From Colletes latitarsis (Eukaryota; Arthropoda; Insecta; Hymenoptera; Colletidae): DNA of 64,000 bases. Below the pieces are notes generated by a model. That model saw only the letters and a list, made by a program, of their open reading frames with translations, was not told the origin of the DNA and did no database searches. Position 1 is the first letter of the stretch; every line of letters begins with the position of its first letter. This document shows, piece by piece, positions 30,665-41,448 of the stretch. The DNA is taken from the NCBI RefSeq assembly GCF_051014445.1, contig NW_027488377.1, positions 682,001-746,000 of the forward strand, read 5' to 3'. Position numbers and translations under genes: made by a program.

Positions 30665-33525
30665 GTACACGGGTAATTTGATACGGGCCTAAATATTTAT
30701 GCACAAACTTTAAACCTGGTCCTGATTGTGTCCTTTTGATAGCGACCAAATCTCCTTCGTGATAGTGATGAGCCTCTTTACGATTCCGGTTAAAACTTCG
30801 CCGATTCTTCTGTTGGATTTTCAAAATGTTGTTTTTTACTTGCCGTCTCAATTCGTCTCGATTTTCTTCAAATTGTTCGTTCCACTCGTTGCTTATTATT
30901 TCTCGGACCTCGGGATTGTTCTTCAACCTCATATCAGTCCCGAATAGAATCTTAAAAGGTGTATTGCCGATACTGCGGTGAGGAGTTGCATTCAGGTAGT
31001 TTTCGCATACGTCTAGGTACCTGTGCCACTCATTAGGTTTTGGGGCGGCCAACTTAGTTAACACAGGAATGATTGTCCTGTTCACCCTTTCTACCTGGCC
31101 ATTCGCTCTTGGTACCCCCGTTGTAATAAGGCCAGCTTCAATATTTTCTTCTCTGCAGTACTCCTGAAACTCTGCCGAAGTAAATGCAGTTCCACGGTCC
31201 GAAATAATCTTTCGGGGATTGCCAAAAATTGTCGCTTGTTTTTTCAAGTGGTTGACGACCTCTCCAGTACCGGTAGATTTTGTAGCATAGAGCCACACAA
31301 ATTTAGAAAATCCATCTATCACTACGAATATGTGTTTGAAATTCTTCCGAGTTGACGGAAGCGGTCCTAAGTGATCAATGTGGTATACATCTAACGGAAC
31401 GTCTCCTTTGTCGATAGGGTATAATAGTCCGTCTCGTTTTCCAGATTTTCGTTCAGCTAAAATACACGCAATGCAATTCTGAATCACTTTTTCCACATTA
31501 GATCTTAGACCTTTGAACCAATAATCTTTTCTAACAAGGGTCTCGGTTTTACCACTAGAGAAGTGTCCGTTCTCATGCAACTGTCTTATTATTTGACCCT
31601 GCATAGCACGCGGCACTACTATGCGAACATCGTCGTCAATTACCTTAAACAAAAGTCCGTTTCTTATTACGTAGTCGCCATCATTATTTTGTACACTATT
31701 CATAGATTCCATTATTTCCGATAACTCTTTGTCCGCACATTGCGCTTTTCGCAATCTCACGAGCACACTCGTCTCACACTCACTGATAAGCATACACACC
31801 GGAATAGGCTTCCGACTTAGCGCATCGACATGTCGCATATTGCTTCCTGAGCGATGTTCAATAGTATAATTGAACTTCTCTAACAATAATGCCCACCTTG
31901 CAACTCGAACACATAAGTCTCTTTTTTTCATAGTGAGAGTAAACGCACGACAATCGGTTATTATTCTAAACGGTATTCCTAAAAGATAAACTCTAAACTT
32001 ATGTAACGCTTTAACTATAGCTAATATCTTTAATTCATAACTAATGTATCGCGATTCTGCCTCTGACGTTTTCCAGCTCGCATAATATGTTGGATGGTAA
32101 CGTTGATCGACATCGTCTCTCTGTAACCGGATGGCACCGAGTCCGACGCTCGACGCATCCGTATGGAGTTCTGTTTCCGCACCTACGCGGTATAATTTTA
32201 AAACCGGGTCACTGCTCAATGCAATTTTCAATTGTTTAAACGCTAGCATATGTTTTTCATTTAGTTCAAAATTTACGTCTTTTTTCAACAAGTTCGTCAA
32301 GGGTTGGGCTATTGTTGAGTATTGTGAAATAAATTTGCGAAAATACCCGGTTAATCCTAAGAAGCTCTGTACGTCTCTAACATGTTTTACTAATGGAAAA
32401 TTCATAACAGCTAATGTCTTACGCTTCGACGGACGTACGTGACCATCCTCAATTATGTGACCTAGATATTCTATGCTACGTTGAAGAAAACGACATTTCT
32501 TCCAATTCACTCGCAATCCATAATCACTTGCAATACACAATATCTCACGCAATCTTGATACGGCTTCATTTTCGTCATTCGCAGGAATAATTAAATCATC
32601 TATATATGTCAAAACAACACTTGTCTGAATCGGGTTACGAAATATATTATTGATATATTTTTGAAAGATAGCTGGAGAGTTGCAGAGACCAAATGGGGTT
32701 CTTAAAAATTCAAAATGCCCATCAGGTACTATAAATGCAGTGAATTTACAACTATTTTCCTCAATCGGGACGTGAAAAGAACCATCTTTTAAATCGAGAG
32801 TACTAAATATCGTCGCGCCCTGTAAACGATCCAGCTGATCTTCTATCAACGGAAGCGGATAGCGATCTTTACATACTTTCTTATTAAGTAATCTATAATC
32901 TATACACAAACGCATTCCATTATCTTTCTTTTTTACCAGTACAATCGGACTGGCATATTCCGATGTACTTTCTCGCACTATTCCTTGTTGCATCCATTCA
33001 TCTATCTGTTTATTAACTATTTCTCTTTGCACTGGCGCTAATCTACGTGGAGGTTGATATATAGGTATATCATCTTTCAATACAATGTTCATTTTAATGT
33101 TAGACTTTTTAAAAGTTTTAGGCTCATAATTACTTATTATATCTTCTATTTCTTGTTTAACGGTATCATTTTTAATATGCTGCAAATCTATTAAAGAATT
33201 AGTTACATTGTTCTCGGACTCATCGAAAGTATCTATGCAAAATATTTCTGGTACACCATAAGAATTCGTTACCCTGTTATCGCGTTTTGAAACCTCAACA
33301 CTCTTACCGTCTAATGTCAATTTAGCCTCTTGCAACAATTCCGAGCCAATCAAAAAATTATGTCTCAAATATTCATCCAGTACCACGTGAATTAAAAATC
33401 GGAAAATATTTATATCGATTTGTACGTTCGCATAAAAACTGCCTAAAGTAGTGACCTTACTTAAACCGAATCCTTTACAAGATATTTCTGTACCGTGTAA
33501 AGTTGGGCATCCTAACCTAATATAT
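30665..33525 (-). pseudogene. Gypsy-type pol (protease end, RT, RNase H, integrase), broken at both ends
   Basis: A continuous minus-strand frame of about 950 codons, AT-richer than the R1s copies. In order: the end of the aspartic protease; reverse transcriptase with YIDDL (plus strand about 32590-32608); RNase H starting near LYRVGAETELHTDASS; integrase with an H-H-C-C zinc domain (HENGHF ... CIACIL, about 31450-31580); and the core (HIDHLGPL, SDRGTAF, later E) leading to a KYLGPYQITRVL barrel. The gene is cut at 33525 by a LINE and at 30665 by R1s copy C; the missing integrase end is at 17198-17355 on the plus strand. Without these insertions the reading would be continuous, so they came after a coding-competent copy. 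No env-like gene is seen. Confidence 0.93.
33511..33525. repeat. Target-site duplication of the RNase H LINE, left
   Basis: cctaacctaatatat next to the LINE poly(T); the same sequence is at 40401-40415. It lies inside the Gypsy protease region. Confidence 0.92.
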
Positions 33526-33568
33526 TTTTTTTTTTTTTTTATTGAGAACCTCAGATAAGGTTCATATA

Positions 33569-35192
33569 CAGGGTGTTCGGCCACCCCTGGGAAAAATTTA
33601 CATGAGCGATTCTAGAGGCCAAAATAAGACGAAAATCAAGAATACCAATTAGTTGATGGAGGCTTCGTTACAAAGTTATTAACGTTTAAAGTTCCGCCTG
33701 TAGAATGGCAACCTGCGTACAGCTGCGTTCGCGCGGAAGGTTGCGGCAGGCCAGTGCTAGTGGTTCTCACGCAGCATGAAAAATTCTACTTACCGACGCT
33801 ATCGACAGCCTTAGATTTTTGTCCATTTAGGGAAATGCGAACACCTTACGTTGAATAAGATTCAACCTGTCTTATGAAAATCCAGAAGGGCATATCAAAA
33901 CTCGCCCGACGAGATTTTCACAGAGAAAGGGTGAATGTCACTTCCGATACCATAACGTTGTGCACAAAAATCACCCACACGCGATCATACACGCCCCACA
34001 ATCGTCCACAATGTCCGTAAGTATCCACAAATAATCCTTTCAGGCACTAACCACTATGCAATTAAATAAACACGCACCGCGATTACGGTATTCGTGAGTG
34101 ACTATGTGTACGTGTATCACGATTGTTCCGAGTTACTTACGAATAGAAACGTTCTTAATTTTTCAAATACACTACAATTTAAAAATGTAAAAAGGAATCG
34201 TAGGATAAATGAAATTTTCCCATCGATTTGCGTTCACGTCGAAGAATGTAACAATACTAGCAGCTGACTGTGCCATCGATCGACGAGGTTCTGAGAAACA
34301 AATGCCGAAAAGGACACCGATTCTACGTCACACGTCTTGCTTATCTCTCTCTCTCACACACACACATACATACAAACACATGCACTCTACGCTCAGTGGA
34401 GACAAAGGGCAACATCGGCACGTGTTTGGCCAGCTAGTTAGTCGTAAAAAAGAATCAGTCAAGACAGTTCACGCGACACATTTTAGAGATATTTCATTCA
34501 GTTATGTATTATCGAGCATGTAAGAAATACAGTGATATAAACAATCAGCGAATACTTATTAAATTCCTTTTTACATTTTTAAATTAAAGTGTATTTGAAA
34601 AATTAATAACAATTCTATTCGTAAGTAATTCTGAAGAATCGTGGTGCACGTACACATAGTCACTCACGAATACCGTAATTGCGGTGCGTGTTTATTTAAT
34701 TGCATAGTGGTTAGTGCCTGAAAGGATTATTTGTGGATACTTACGGACATTGTGGACGATTGTGGGGCGTGTATGATCGCGTGTGGGTGATTTTTGTGCA
34801 CAACGTTATGGTATCGGAAGTGACATTCACCCTTTCTCTGTGAAAATCTCGTCGGGCGAGTTTTGATATGCCCTTCTGGATTTTCATAAGACAGGTTGAA
34901 TCTTATTCAACGTAAGGTGTTCGCATTTCCCTAAATGGACAAAAATCTAAGGCTGTCGATAGCGTCGGTAAGTAGAATTTTTCATGCTGCGTGAGAACCA
35001 CTAGCACTGGCCTGCCGCAACCTTCCGCGCGAACGCAGCTGTACGCAGGTTGCCATTCTACAGGCGGAACTTTAAACGTTAATAACTTTGTAACGAAGCC
35101 TCCATCAACTAATTGGTATTCTTGATTTTCGTCTTATTTTGGCCTCTAGAATCGCTCATGTAAATTTTTCCCAGGGGTGGCCGAACACCCTG
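33569..35192. mobile_element. Foldback / long-TIR non-autonomous DNA transposon
   Basis: A 1624-bp palindromic element: about 630-bp terminal inverted repeats (33569-34198 and 34563-35192) around a 364-bp spacer. Ends are CAGGGTGTTCGGCC and its complement. TATA stands directly outside both ends (33565-33568 and 35193-35196) as a probable target duplication. The arms differ by scattered substitutions. It sits in the 3' UTR of the RNase H LINE. No transposase is encoded; the 104-codon frame in the spacer has no recognisable domain. Confidence 0.85.
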
Positions 35193-35500
35193 TATACAGT
35201 GATATGTATGTTTACGTGTACATTATATCCGCAGTTTACATTCGTTTAAAAAATTAAAAATACATAAACAAGCTGGAATATTTGGTTCAGCAACTAGCGA
35301 TTCAACATTAAGTGGGAGAAACAGTTTCATATTTTGTAGCTTTTTAATTAACTTGACCCTTAAACTGTCGTAAAGCCTGCATTGCCAAACCATATGATTG
35401 ATGTCTTCGATTTCATGGTTGCATTTACATGTAGGATCGCTTATTATCTTAATGCGGGCGAGGGAGGCAGCAAGATTATAATGCCCAGACCTAATACGGT

Positions 35501-38500
35501 TTATTGTAACAATAAATTCTCTTCTGTGTTTCCCCCAATAGTACCAAGGTCTGCTACAGTCATTGAAATATATTTTAAGTATTTCGTCCCTTTAAAGGAA
35601 CCCTGATCCGTGATTATACTCAAAGTGTTCTGTCTAGCATTTTCTTTATAAATTTCAAAAATGTCGGTAAATGGAATTTTTAAAATATCCAAGTTATTCG
35701 AAGCTATTTTGGCCAAGTTATCGACTTTCTCATTATCAATAATTCCTATATGCGACGGCACCCAGATAAATTTAAGAAAACTATTGTTCGTATTGTTGCA
35801 CATAAAGTCATTGAACTTTTTTTTAATTTCAAGAGTGTACGAATTTGTTTTGATTGATATTTTTGTGGTCTGCAAGCTCTGTAGGGCACTAAGAGCGTCA
35901 GAACAAATGTATATATTGCGATGTTTGTTACTTAAGGCAATGTGTAGGGCATGGCTTAGCGCAATACACTCGGCCGTGAACACAGAAGCGAACTTGTTTA
36001 TACTTATAGTGATTTCAGTATTCATCTCGGGACACCAGCATGCTGCACCGACACAATTGTTGCCTAAAATTTTGCTTCCATCTGTGTAAATGGATAGCGC
36101 ATTACTGCTTTTTATGAGTTCCGCTAGTATTTCATTGGGGTGCCCTGAAGTCTTTAGCTCATGGCCCAGCACAGTATCAACAGAAACCATGGTCATTAAT
36201 GTTTCGAAACTGCAGGAGTAAATACTGCAGTTATCTTGATTACTAATGTATTTAGTAGCCTCTAGTACGCATGGGATACACAAATTAAGGATTGACTTGG
36301 ATCTCGGTTGTCTATTTTTTGTTACTCTATGATAGCTTTTTACAGCTTGATGGGTGTAGGAATTGTTGTTAGTTAGCGCCTTTGTCAAAAACAAGTTGCA
36401 TAAAAGTTTTGCACGTTCCCGGATAGAAATTAGTTTAGATTCTGCTAATAGGATATTCTTTAGAGTGCTTCTACGGTAACCAAGAGCAATTCTAACTGCT
36501 GAATTCTGTACTGCTTCGAGTTTTTCTAACAGAATTTTATTTCTGGGGAAGTAAATGAAGGAGCCATAATCGATAATAGAACGCACATAACTCTTATACA
36601 ATGTAATCAGTGTATTGGGGCAACATCCCCAACAGGTACCTCTCAAAAATTTAATAATGTTGAGAGATTTAAAGCATCTTCCTTGTATCTGATCAACTTG
36701 AGGGGTAAAGGAAAGTTTATTAGTCGAATAATATACCGAGGAAACAGACGGTTGCGCTGGATTTTATATTATGGCCTCCGATTGTTATTTTTGAACTTCC
36801 GGGCATTATTCTTTTTTGGTTAAAGTGAATATACATAGTTTTGTTAGAGGTAACTGTTAGGCCTAGATAATATAGATTTTCTTCAACAGTTTGAATGGCT
36901 TTTTCAAGAACTTTCTTTCCCCTCTTGGTAGAAGCAGTTTTTAAGTAGAGTGCTGTATCATCAGCAAATTGTGAAATTACTACATTTTTGGGTAGGTTTG
37001 CATTAATGTTTGAGACATAGATCACATATAAAATTGGACTAAGAACACCTCCTTGGGGAACACCTTTATGAAGGAGTCTATAATTTTCACCTAGGAAGTC
37101 AGTATGCATGTACCTTTCATGTGTAATAAATTTAACGAATCTAAGAATAGTTGATGGGCAGCCCATATAGGCCAGTTTGGATAACAAGATGTCCACGTTT
37201 ACGTTATCGAAAGCTCCTTGGACATCGAGGAAGGCCGCGAGGACTTCTTTCCTTTCTGCAAAAGCTTCTTCCACTTTGACTGCCAAACTAAGCATATTGT
37301 CGATACATGATCTTCCTCTCCTAAATCCTTGTTGGTTGCTTGGTATGAGATTGTTGTGTTCAGTCCACCATTCTAGTCGATTTTGGATGAGAGTTTCGAA
37401 GAGTTTGGACACACAGGAAGTAAGCGAGATGGGGCTCAAGCTTTTACCGTCTGCTTTTTTGATAAGGTGGACAAAGGAATTTTTCCAACTTTTGGGATAA
37501 TCACTTTGTACAAACATCTGATTGTAAATGTCCAACAATAGTAATTTAAACTTGACCGGTAAGTTTTTTAACATTTCATAGTCAACTCCATCCATTCCTG
37601 GAGCTGAGTTAACTTTTTTATGCTCCAGTGCAACAATGAATTCCGTGAAGTTGAATTGAGCCTCAAAAAATTCGTTTTGTTGATGTGGAGGTAGCCAGTT
37701 GGAGTCCGTTAAGAACCACGGGGGACTTATTTTATTAATAGCTTCTTCAATTTTACTTTTATCTTGGTGGTTTTCCACCCAATGCTGAGGACTTATTTTG
37801 ACCCATTTATTTTTAAAGATCCTGCACTTGTTCCACACATAGCTAGGATCTGTTTGTAGATTTATGCTTTCAGCGAATTTTTTAAAAGACTCTCTCTTTT
37901 TCTTTTTAAAAACCTTTCTAGCTGTGGCTACGTTTTTTTTGTAAATTATTAGATCTTCTAGGTTACCCGTATGTTCCCACTTTTTATATGATGCGCGTCG
38001 ATGTCTTCGAGCTCTGTCACAGTCAGCATCCCACCAGGGAACAGGATTTCTACTATTCCTTGAATTGTAATTTCTTCTCCGCGGTGTACTAGATTCTATA
38101 GCTTCCGTAATTTTTTCCACAATCATTCTGTATTTTTCATGAGGTGCCAGTTGATTGTAGTTAGATAGAAGAAATTTAAAATAACAAGCTTCAAGTTTTG
38201 TTGTATATATGGACCAGTCAGTACGAACTGACTTTAGCTTAAAGGTCTTTTTGCTGTAGGTTTCCTTTTCTACAGCTACATTAATCCATATAGGGAAGTG
38301 ATCAGATCCCCACGTCTCGTCACATACTTTGTGATCTAATTTATCTGAAATATTTCTAGTAGAGAGGATTAAGTCGAGGTTAGATTTTGTGTTATGATAT
38401 ATGTCGACGTGCGTGAACGAGTCATTATTGTGTAGGAATAGATCGTGTGTTTCTATGGCTTTTTCCAAACGTGCCCCATTTGTGTCTGTGTAACTGCAGT

Positions 38501-38972
38501 TCCAGTTTTTATTATGAGAGTTAAAATCTCCTAATAGTAAGGAGCTGCTATTCAATTCTATATTTTGTAGAATAAGGTCCCATTGGTCTTGAGTGAGAAT
38601 ATTTCCTGGAGCTCAGTAGCAAACTAGAAGTTGCAGGGGGGGATTTATGTTATTTATGCGTAGACCACAAATTTCAGTAGCGGTGTCCGATGTCTTCAGA
38701 TTACATATTTCTTTATACGCTAGGTATTTACGTATAAGTATAAAAGTACCACCTCCTCTTGAATGGGTTCTATCCTTTCTGTATGTTAAGAAGCCGGGAA
38801 AGTGAATAGCATGTTGTTCTGTAAGCCATGATTCAACGCAAATAAGTATATCAACATTTGTCAATATTTTTCCAATTTCAGATAGTCTTTGGCGCACGCT
38901 TCTAGCATTCCAAAAAAGTATCTTAAGAGATTGATTGTTCTTATTTCGTATATCTGGGTCGCTGGGGATCAT
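35501..38972 (-). pseudogene. ORF2 of the RNase H LINE, one nonsense and one frameshift
   Basis: It starts at ATG 38972, overlapping the ORF1 stop as ATGA. It contains an AP endonuclease (ILFWNARSVR, VESWL, LLLGDFNSHN, WGSDHFPI), the RT (AAFLDVQGAFDNVN, GVPQGGVLSPIL, FADD) and an RNase H domain (IYTDGSK, TAECIALSHAL, CSDALSALQS, WVPSHIGI). An in-frame TGA at about 38610 cuts the endonuclease (CY-stop-APG), and a small frameshift near 36720 separates the RT thumb from the C-terminal part. Otherwise the frame is well kept, so this copy is moderately old. RNase H in an APE LINE fits the I superfamily. Confidence 0.9.
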
Positions 38973-40246
38973 TTATTGTAATATTGCGCAGAATCAGATA
39001 ATGCTTTTATTTGAGGGTCATCGGTAGAATATGAATCATCGCTCGATTCACCCTGTATTTGCAGTTCTGGAGTGCGTAAACGTTTAACTATTCTAATTAC
39101 TCGACTTTTCAAGGATCGTTCTGTAAGGTGGCCCTTAATTTCTGTTAGCATGTTTGCGAGGGCATGTATATCTTTAGTGTAGTTAATAGCAATACCTGGA
39201 GTATCTGAGTTTTCGTAGGTATCTAGCAAAAAATTAGTGATGCGTTTGAAATCAAGTGGAAATTTCTGTAGGTTAGCCAGAATATAATCTTTAGCAGGAA
39301 GTAATTGTCTTGTCACGTCGTCCAAAGTAATTTCAGATGAACCAGATTTTTTCAATTTTTTAACAGTATTAGTTTGGCTATTGTGTGTTGTTTTGGCGAC
39401 CTTATTTCCTTCAGAACCTTGATCTGAACTGATAATAGAAGATAGAGAAAGAGGTCTTTTGGTATATGCCGGAGGAGGCATGGAGAGGATTGTAAAATTC
39501 GGCTCTATAGTTGCAGTCGAGCATTCGGTAGTGTTTCGCACTGAATCTTTTTCTATAACATGAGTGACTGCCTGTATATTTGTTTGCATATTTTCTTCAG
39601 GTTTTGAAATCCCTAGAGCGCTACTATTGTTTGTGGAATCTATAGTTTTACAGTACCTAGCGAGATGCCCCTCTTCATGGCATAAAAAACATGTTAACTT
39701 CTCCGTTGATAGACAAATCCAGTAAACTGTATCATCATAATTAATTTTCAGAGTTTCCGGTAATTTAGAAACGTCTTCAGGCTGTATAAACATTTGTCTT
39801 CTGAAGCTTAGCACGTGACTGTAGTTAGGGTCACTCATTCCTGCTCTGATAAATGTTATCTGCGAGCTTAACTTGATTTTGAGCTTGTCTAGTTTGTTTT
39901 CAATTAAGCTGTGGGGGATTATTGGGCATACGTTTGACAATATTATTCTTTTAGCTTTTGTAATTAATGGTCGTATTTCAAGAACATGCGGACCAATGTT
40001 TACTTTAGCATTACTATCAGTAAGTTTGTCAGCTATCTCCTTACTATTCAAGTACATGCAAACTCGTCCATGTGAAATGCGAGATACAAATCTAATATTT
40101 TTTGGATCCGTTAGCTTTCCCACTGCCACTGTGTACTCCTGAATAGAGATTCCTTCAATGGAATCAATTATTATTGCCTGTTCTTTAGTCGGAAAATATA
40201 CTTGTTGAGCCATTTGTGCGTAGGTTTTTGGTACATTCGGATTCAT
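38969..40246 (-). CDS. ORF1 (gag-like RNA-binding protein) of the RNase H LINE
   Basis: 425 intact codons. The N-terminal half has an RRM-like gag fold as seen in I/Jockey-type ORF1 proteins (VGKLTDPKNIRFVSRI, GRVCMYLNSKEIADKL). It is followed by one clear CCHC knuckle, CFLCHEEGHLARYC, and a low-complexity, basic C-terminal half with a SKP/SDD-rich tail. The stop codon shares two bases with the ORF2 start (ATGA, 38969-38972), so ORF2 may be translated by reinitiation. It is probably an RNA chaperone for the element's own transcript. Confidence 0.88.
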   Translation of the reverse strand: MNPNVPKTYAQMAQQVYFPTKEQAIIIDSIEGISIQEYTVAVGKLTDPKNIRFVSRISHGRVCMYLNSKEIADKLTDSNAKVNIGPHVLEIRPLITKAKRIILSNVCPIIPHSLIENKLDKLKIKLSSQITFIRAGMSDPNYSHVLSFRRQMFIQPEDVSKLPETLKINYDDTVYWICLSTEKLTCFLCHEEGHLARYCKTIDSTNNSSALGISKPEENMQTNIQAVTHVIEKDSVRNTTECSTATIEPNFTILSMPPPAYTKRPLSLSSIISSDQGSEGNKVAKTTHNSQTNTVKKLKKSGSSEITLDDVTRQLLPAKDYILANLQKFPLDFKRITNFLLDTYENSDTPGIAINYTKDIHALANMLTEIKGHLTERSLKSRVIRIVKRLRTPELQIQGESSDDSYSTDDPQIKALSDSAQYYNK

Positions 40247-40400
40247 GGTTGTTTTCTATACGTGGAACAGTGCCCCTGAAACCAGAAACACTTTCCTTCT
40301 CTCTCACACACTTTAAACGAACACTCGCGTATCGCTCGCAATCTGAACCAGGACAATGATATAAACACGTCCGTGCTCGACGGTAGCTCGCGCTTGACTC
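40247..40400 (-). promoter_or_regulatory. 5' UTR of the RNase H LINE
   Basis: Leader of 154 bases between the target duplication and the ORF1 ATG, so the element is complete at its 5' end. An internal promoter is expected for this class, but I see no diagnostic motif. Confidence 0.6.
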
Positions 40401-40415
40401 CCTAACCTAATATAT
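40401..40415. repeat. Target-site duplication of the RNase H LINE, right
   Basis: cctaacctaatatat, identical to 33511-33525. Both copies encode the same residues of the Gypsy protease region. Confidence 0.92.
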
Positions 40416-41448
40416 TGTTCGGCTTTCATTAAATGTAAATCGCTACCCATATCTATAAACGCTACTATCTGCTTACCTAGCAATGTAACAGGCTTGTATA
40501 CTTTATTGTCCTGAACGGCCACTGCCGTATACTCGTTTACCTGCTTGTGCTGCCTCTTCTTACAATCCATGGCTCTGTGTCCGAAGTCTCGGCAAGCGAA
40601 ACATCTTGGCCCTTTGCTTTTAACAGGACAGTCTACACCTCGATGGTTCCTCTCACCGCAATTGGAGCATCGTAATTGGTTATTCGGCACTTCTTTAACG
40701 TCTTGCTTTATTGTCTTCACTGGTGACCACTTGCTTTCCTTTGGCTTGATCGCTGGGTTGAACGGCAACGATCTTCCTTGCAAGGAAATCCTATCGAATG
40801 CTGCTAACAGTTCCCCCTTAGTTGCTATCTTCTGCACTCGCGCCAGATCCCTTAATCCTCGATCAGGTATTCCTTCTATAATGTACTCTATCATTTCTGC
40901 GTCACTGATAGGTACGCAGTTTCCTAAAATCACTTTTTGATGTACATATTCGCTGAACGTTTCTTCTTTCCTCCAAACACGCGCCTCAAAACGTCGTCTC
41001 ATCTCAAGAACGCTTCCAGGATGGTAAAACATTTCCTGTAGATTCCTCAGTAATTCTTCTACTGACATTGCAATATGTTCAGGTTTCGAATGTAATCACT
41101 CAAGTGCATTACCCTTCAGTCGCGATCCCATCAACAGTTTAGCCATATCATCCGTCAGTTGATACGTCATTTCCAATGTTTGAACTTGACGCTCCCACGT
41201 GACGAATGTATTGCTACTTCCATCAAAATAACTTAATAAATCCGCAATGGCAGAGATATTTACAGGTGGCGGTCGTCTTTGCCCCGTCGGTACGCTTGTT
41301 GATTCCCCTGCCACACCTCTATCGAGATTAAGCCTCTGCATTTCTCGAAGTAATGCAATTTGTTGGCGAGCTAAATCAAGCTACCGCTCTACTAGTTGCT
41401 TCTCTCTTTGCGCAAGTTCCATTTCTCGCCGCATCTGTACCATATCAC
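40401..41448 (-). pseudogene. Gypsy gag and protease start, decayed
   Basis: Minus-strand gag. A coiled-coil start (REMELAQREKQ) has one in-frame TAG near 41383, a middle domain has a TGA at about 41095, then come two CCHC knuckles (CSNCGERNHRGVDC and CFACRDFGHRAMDC) and the beginning of the protease. Its active-site triad reads D-M-G where D-T-G or D-S-G is normal, a change expected to inactivate it. Reading resumes across the LINE insertion at 33525. The 5' end (5' LTR, gag N-terminus) is lost at 41448, where R1s copy E begins. Confidence 0.88.

Larger units (their letters stand above)
33526..40400 (-). mobile_element. RNase H-bearing LINE (I-superfamily type) inserted in Gypsy
   Basis: Minus-strand element with poly(T) at 33526-33540, AATAAA right at the tail junction, ORF2 at about 35501-38972, ORF1 38969-40246 and a 154-base 5' leader. 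A direct duplication of about 15 bp of Gypsy coding sequence flanks it (33511-33525, 40401-40415). Length is about 6.9 kb including a 1.6-kb foldback element in its 3' UTR. AT-rich, thus unlike the R1s family. The RNase H domain and ORF1 type point to the I/LOA/Ingi group; I cannot name the clade more closely. Confidence 0.93.

Noticed and set aside
30408..33584. A single 1058-codon protein spanning Gypsy pol and R1s or LINE sequence
   Set aside because: The ends of this frame run through a poly(T) into the R1s 3' UTR and into the LINE tail. Only about 30665-33525 is Gypsy coding sequence.
34209..34523. 104-codon frame in the spacer of the foldback element
   Set aside because: Low-complexity His/Thr/Ser content with a (ca)n run, no transposase motif and no sign of conservation.
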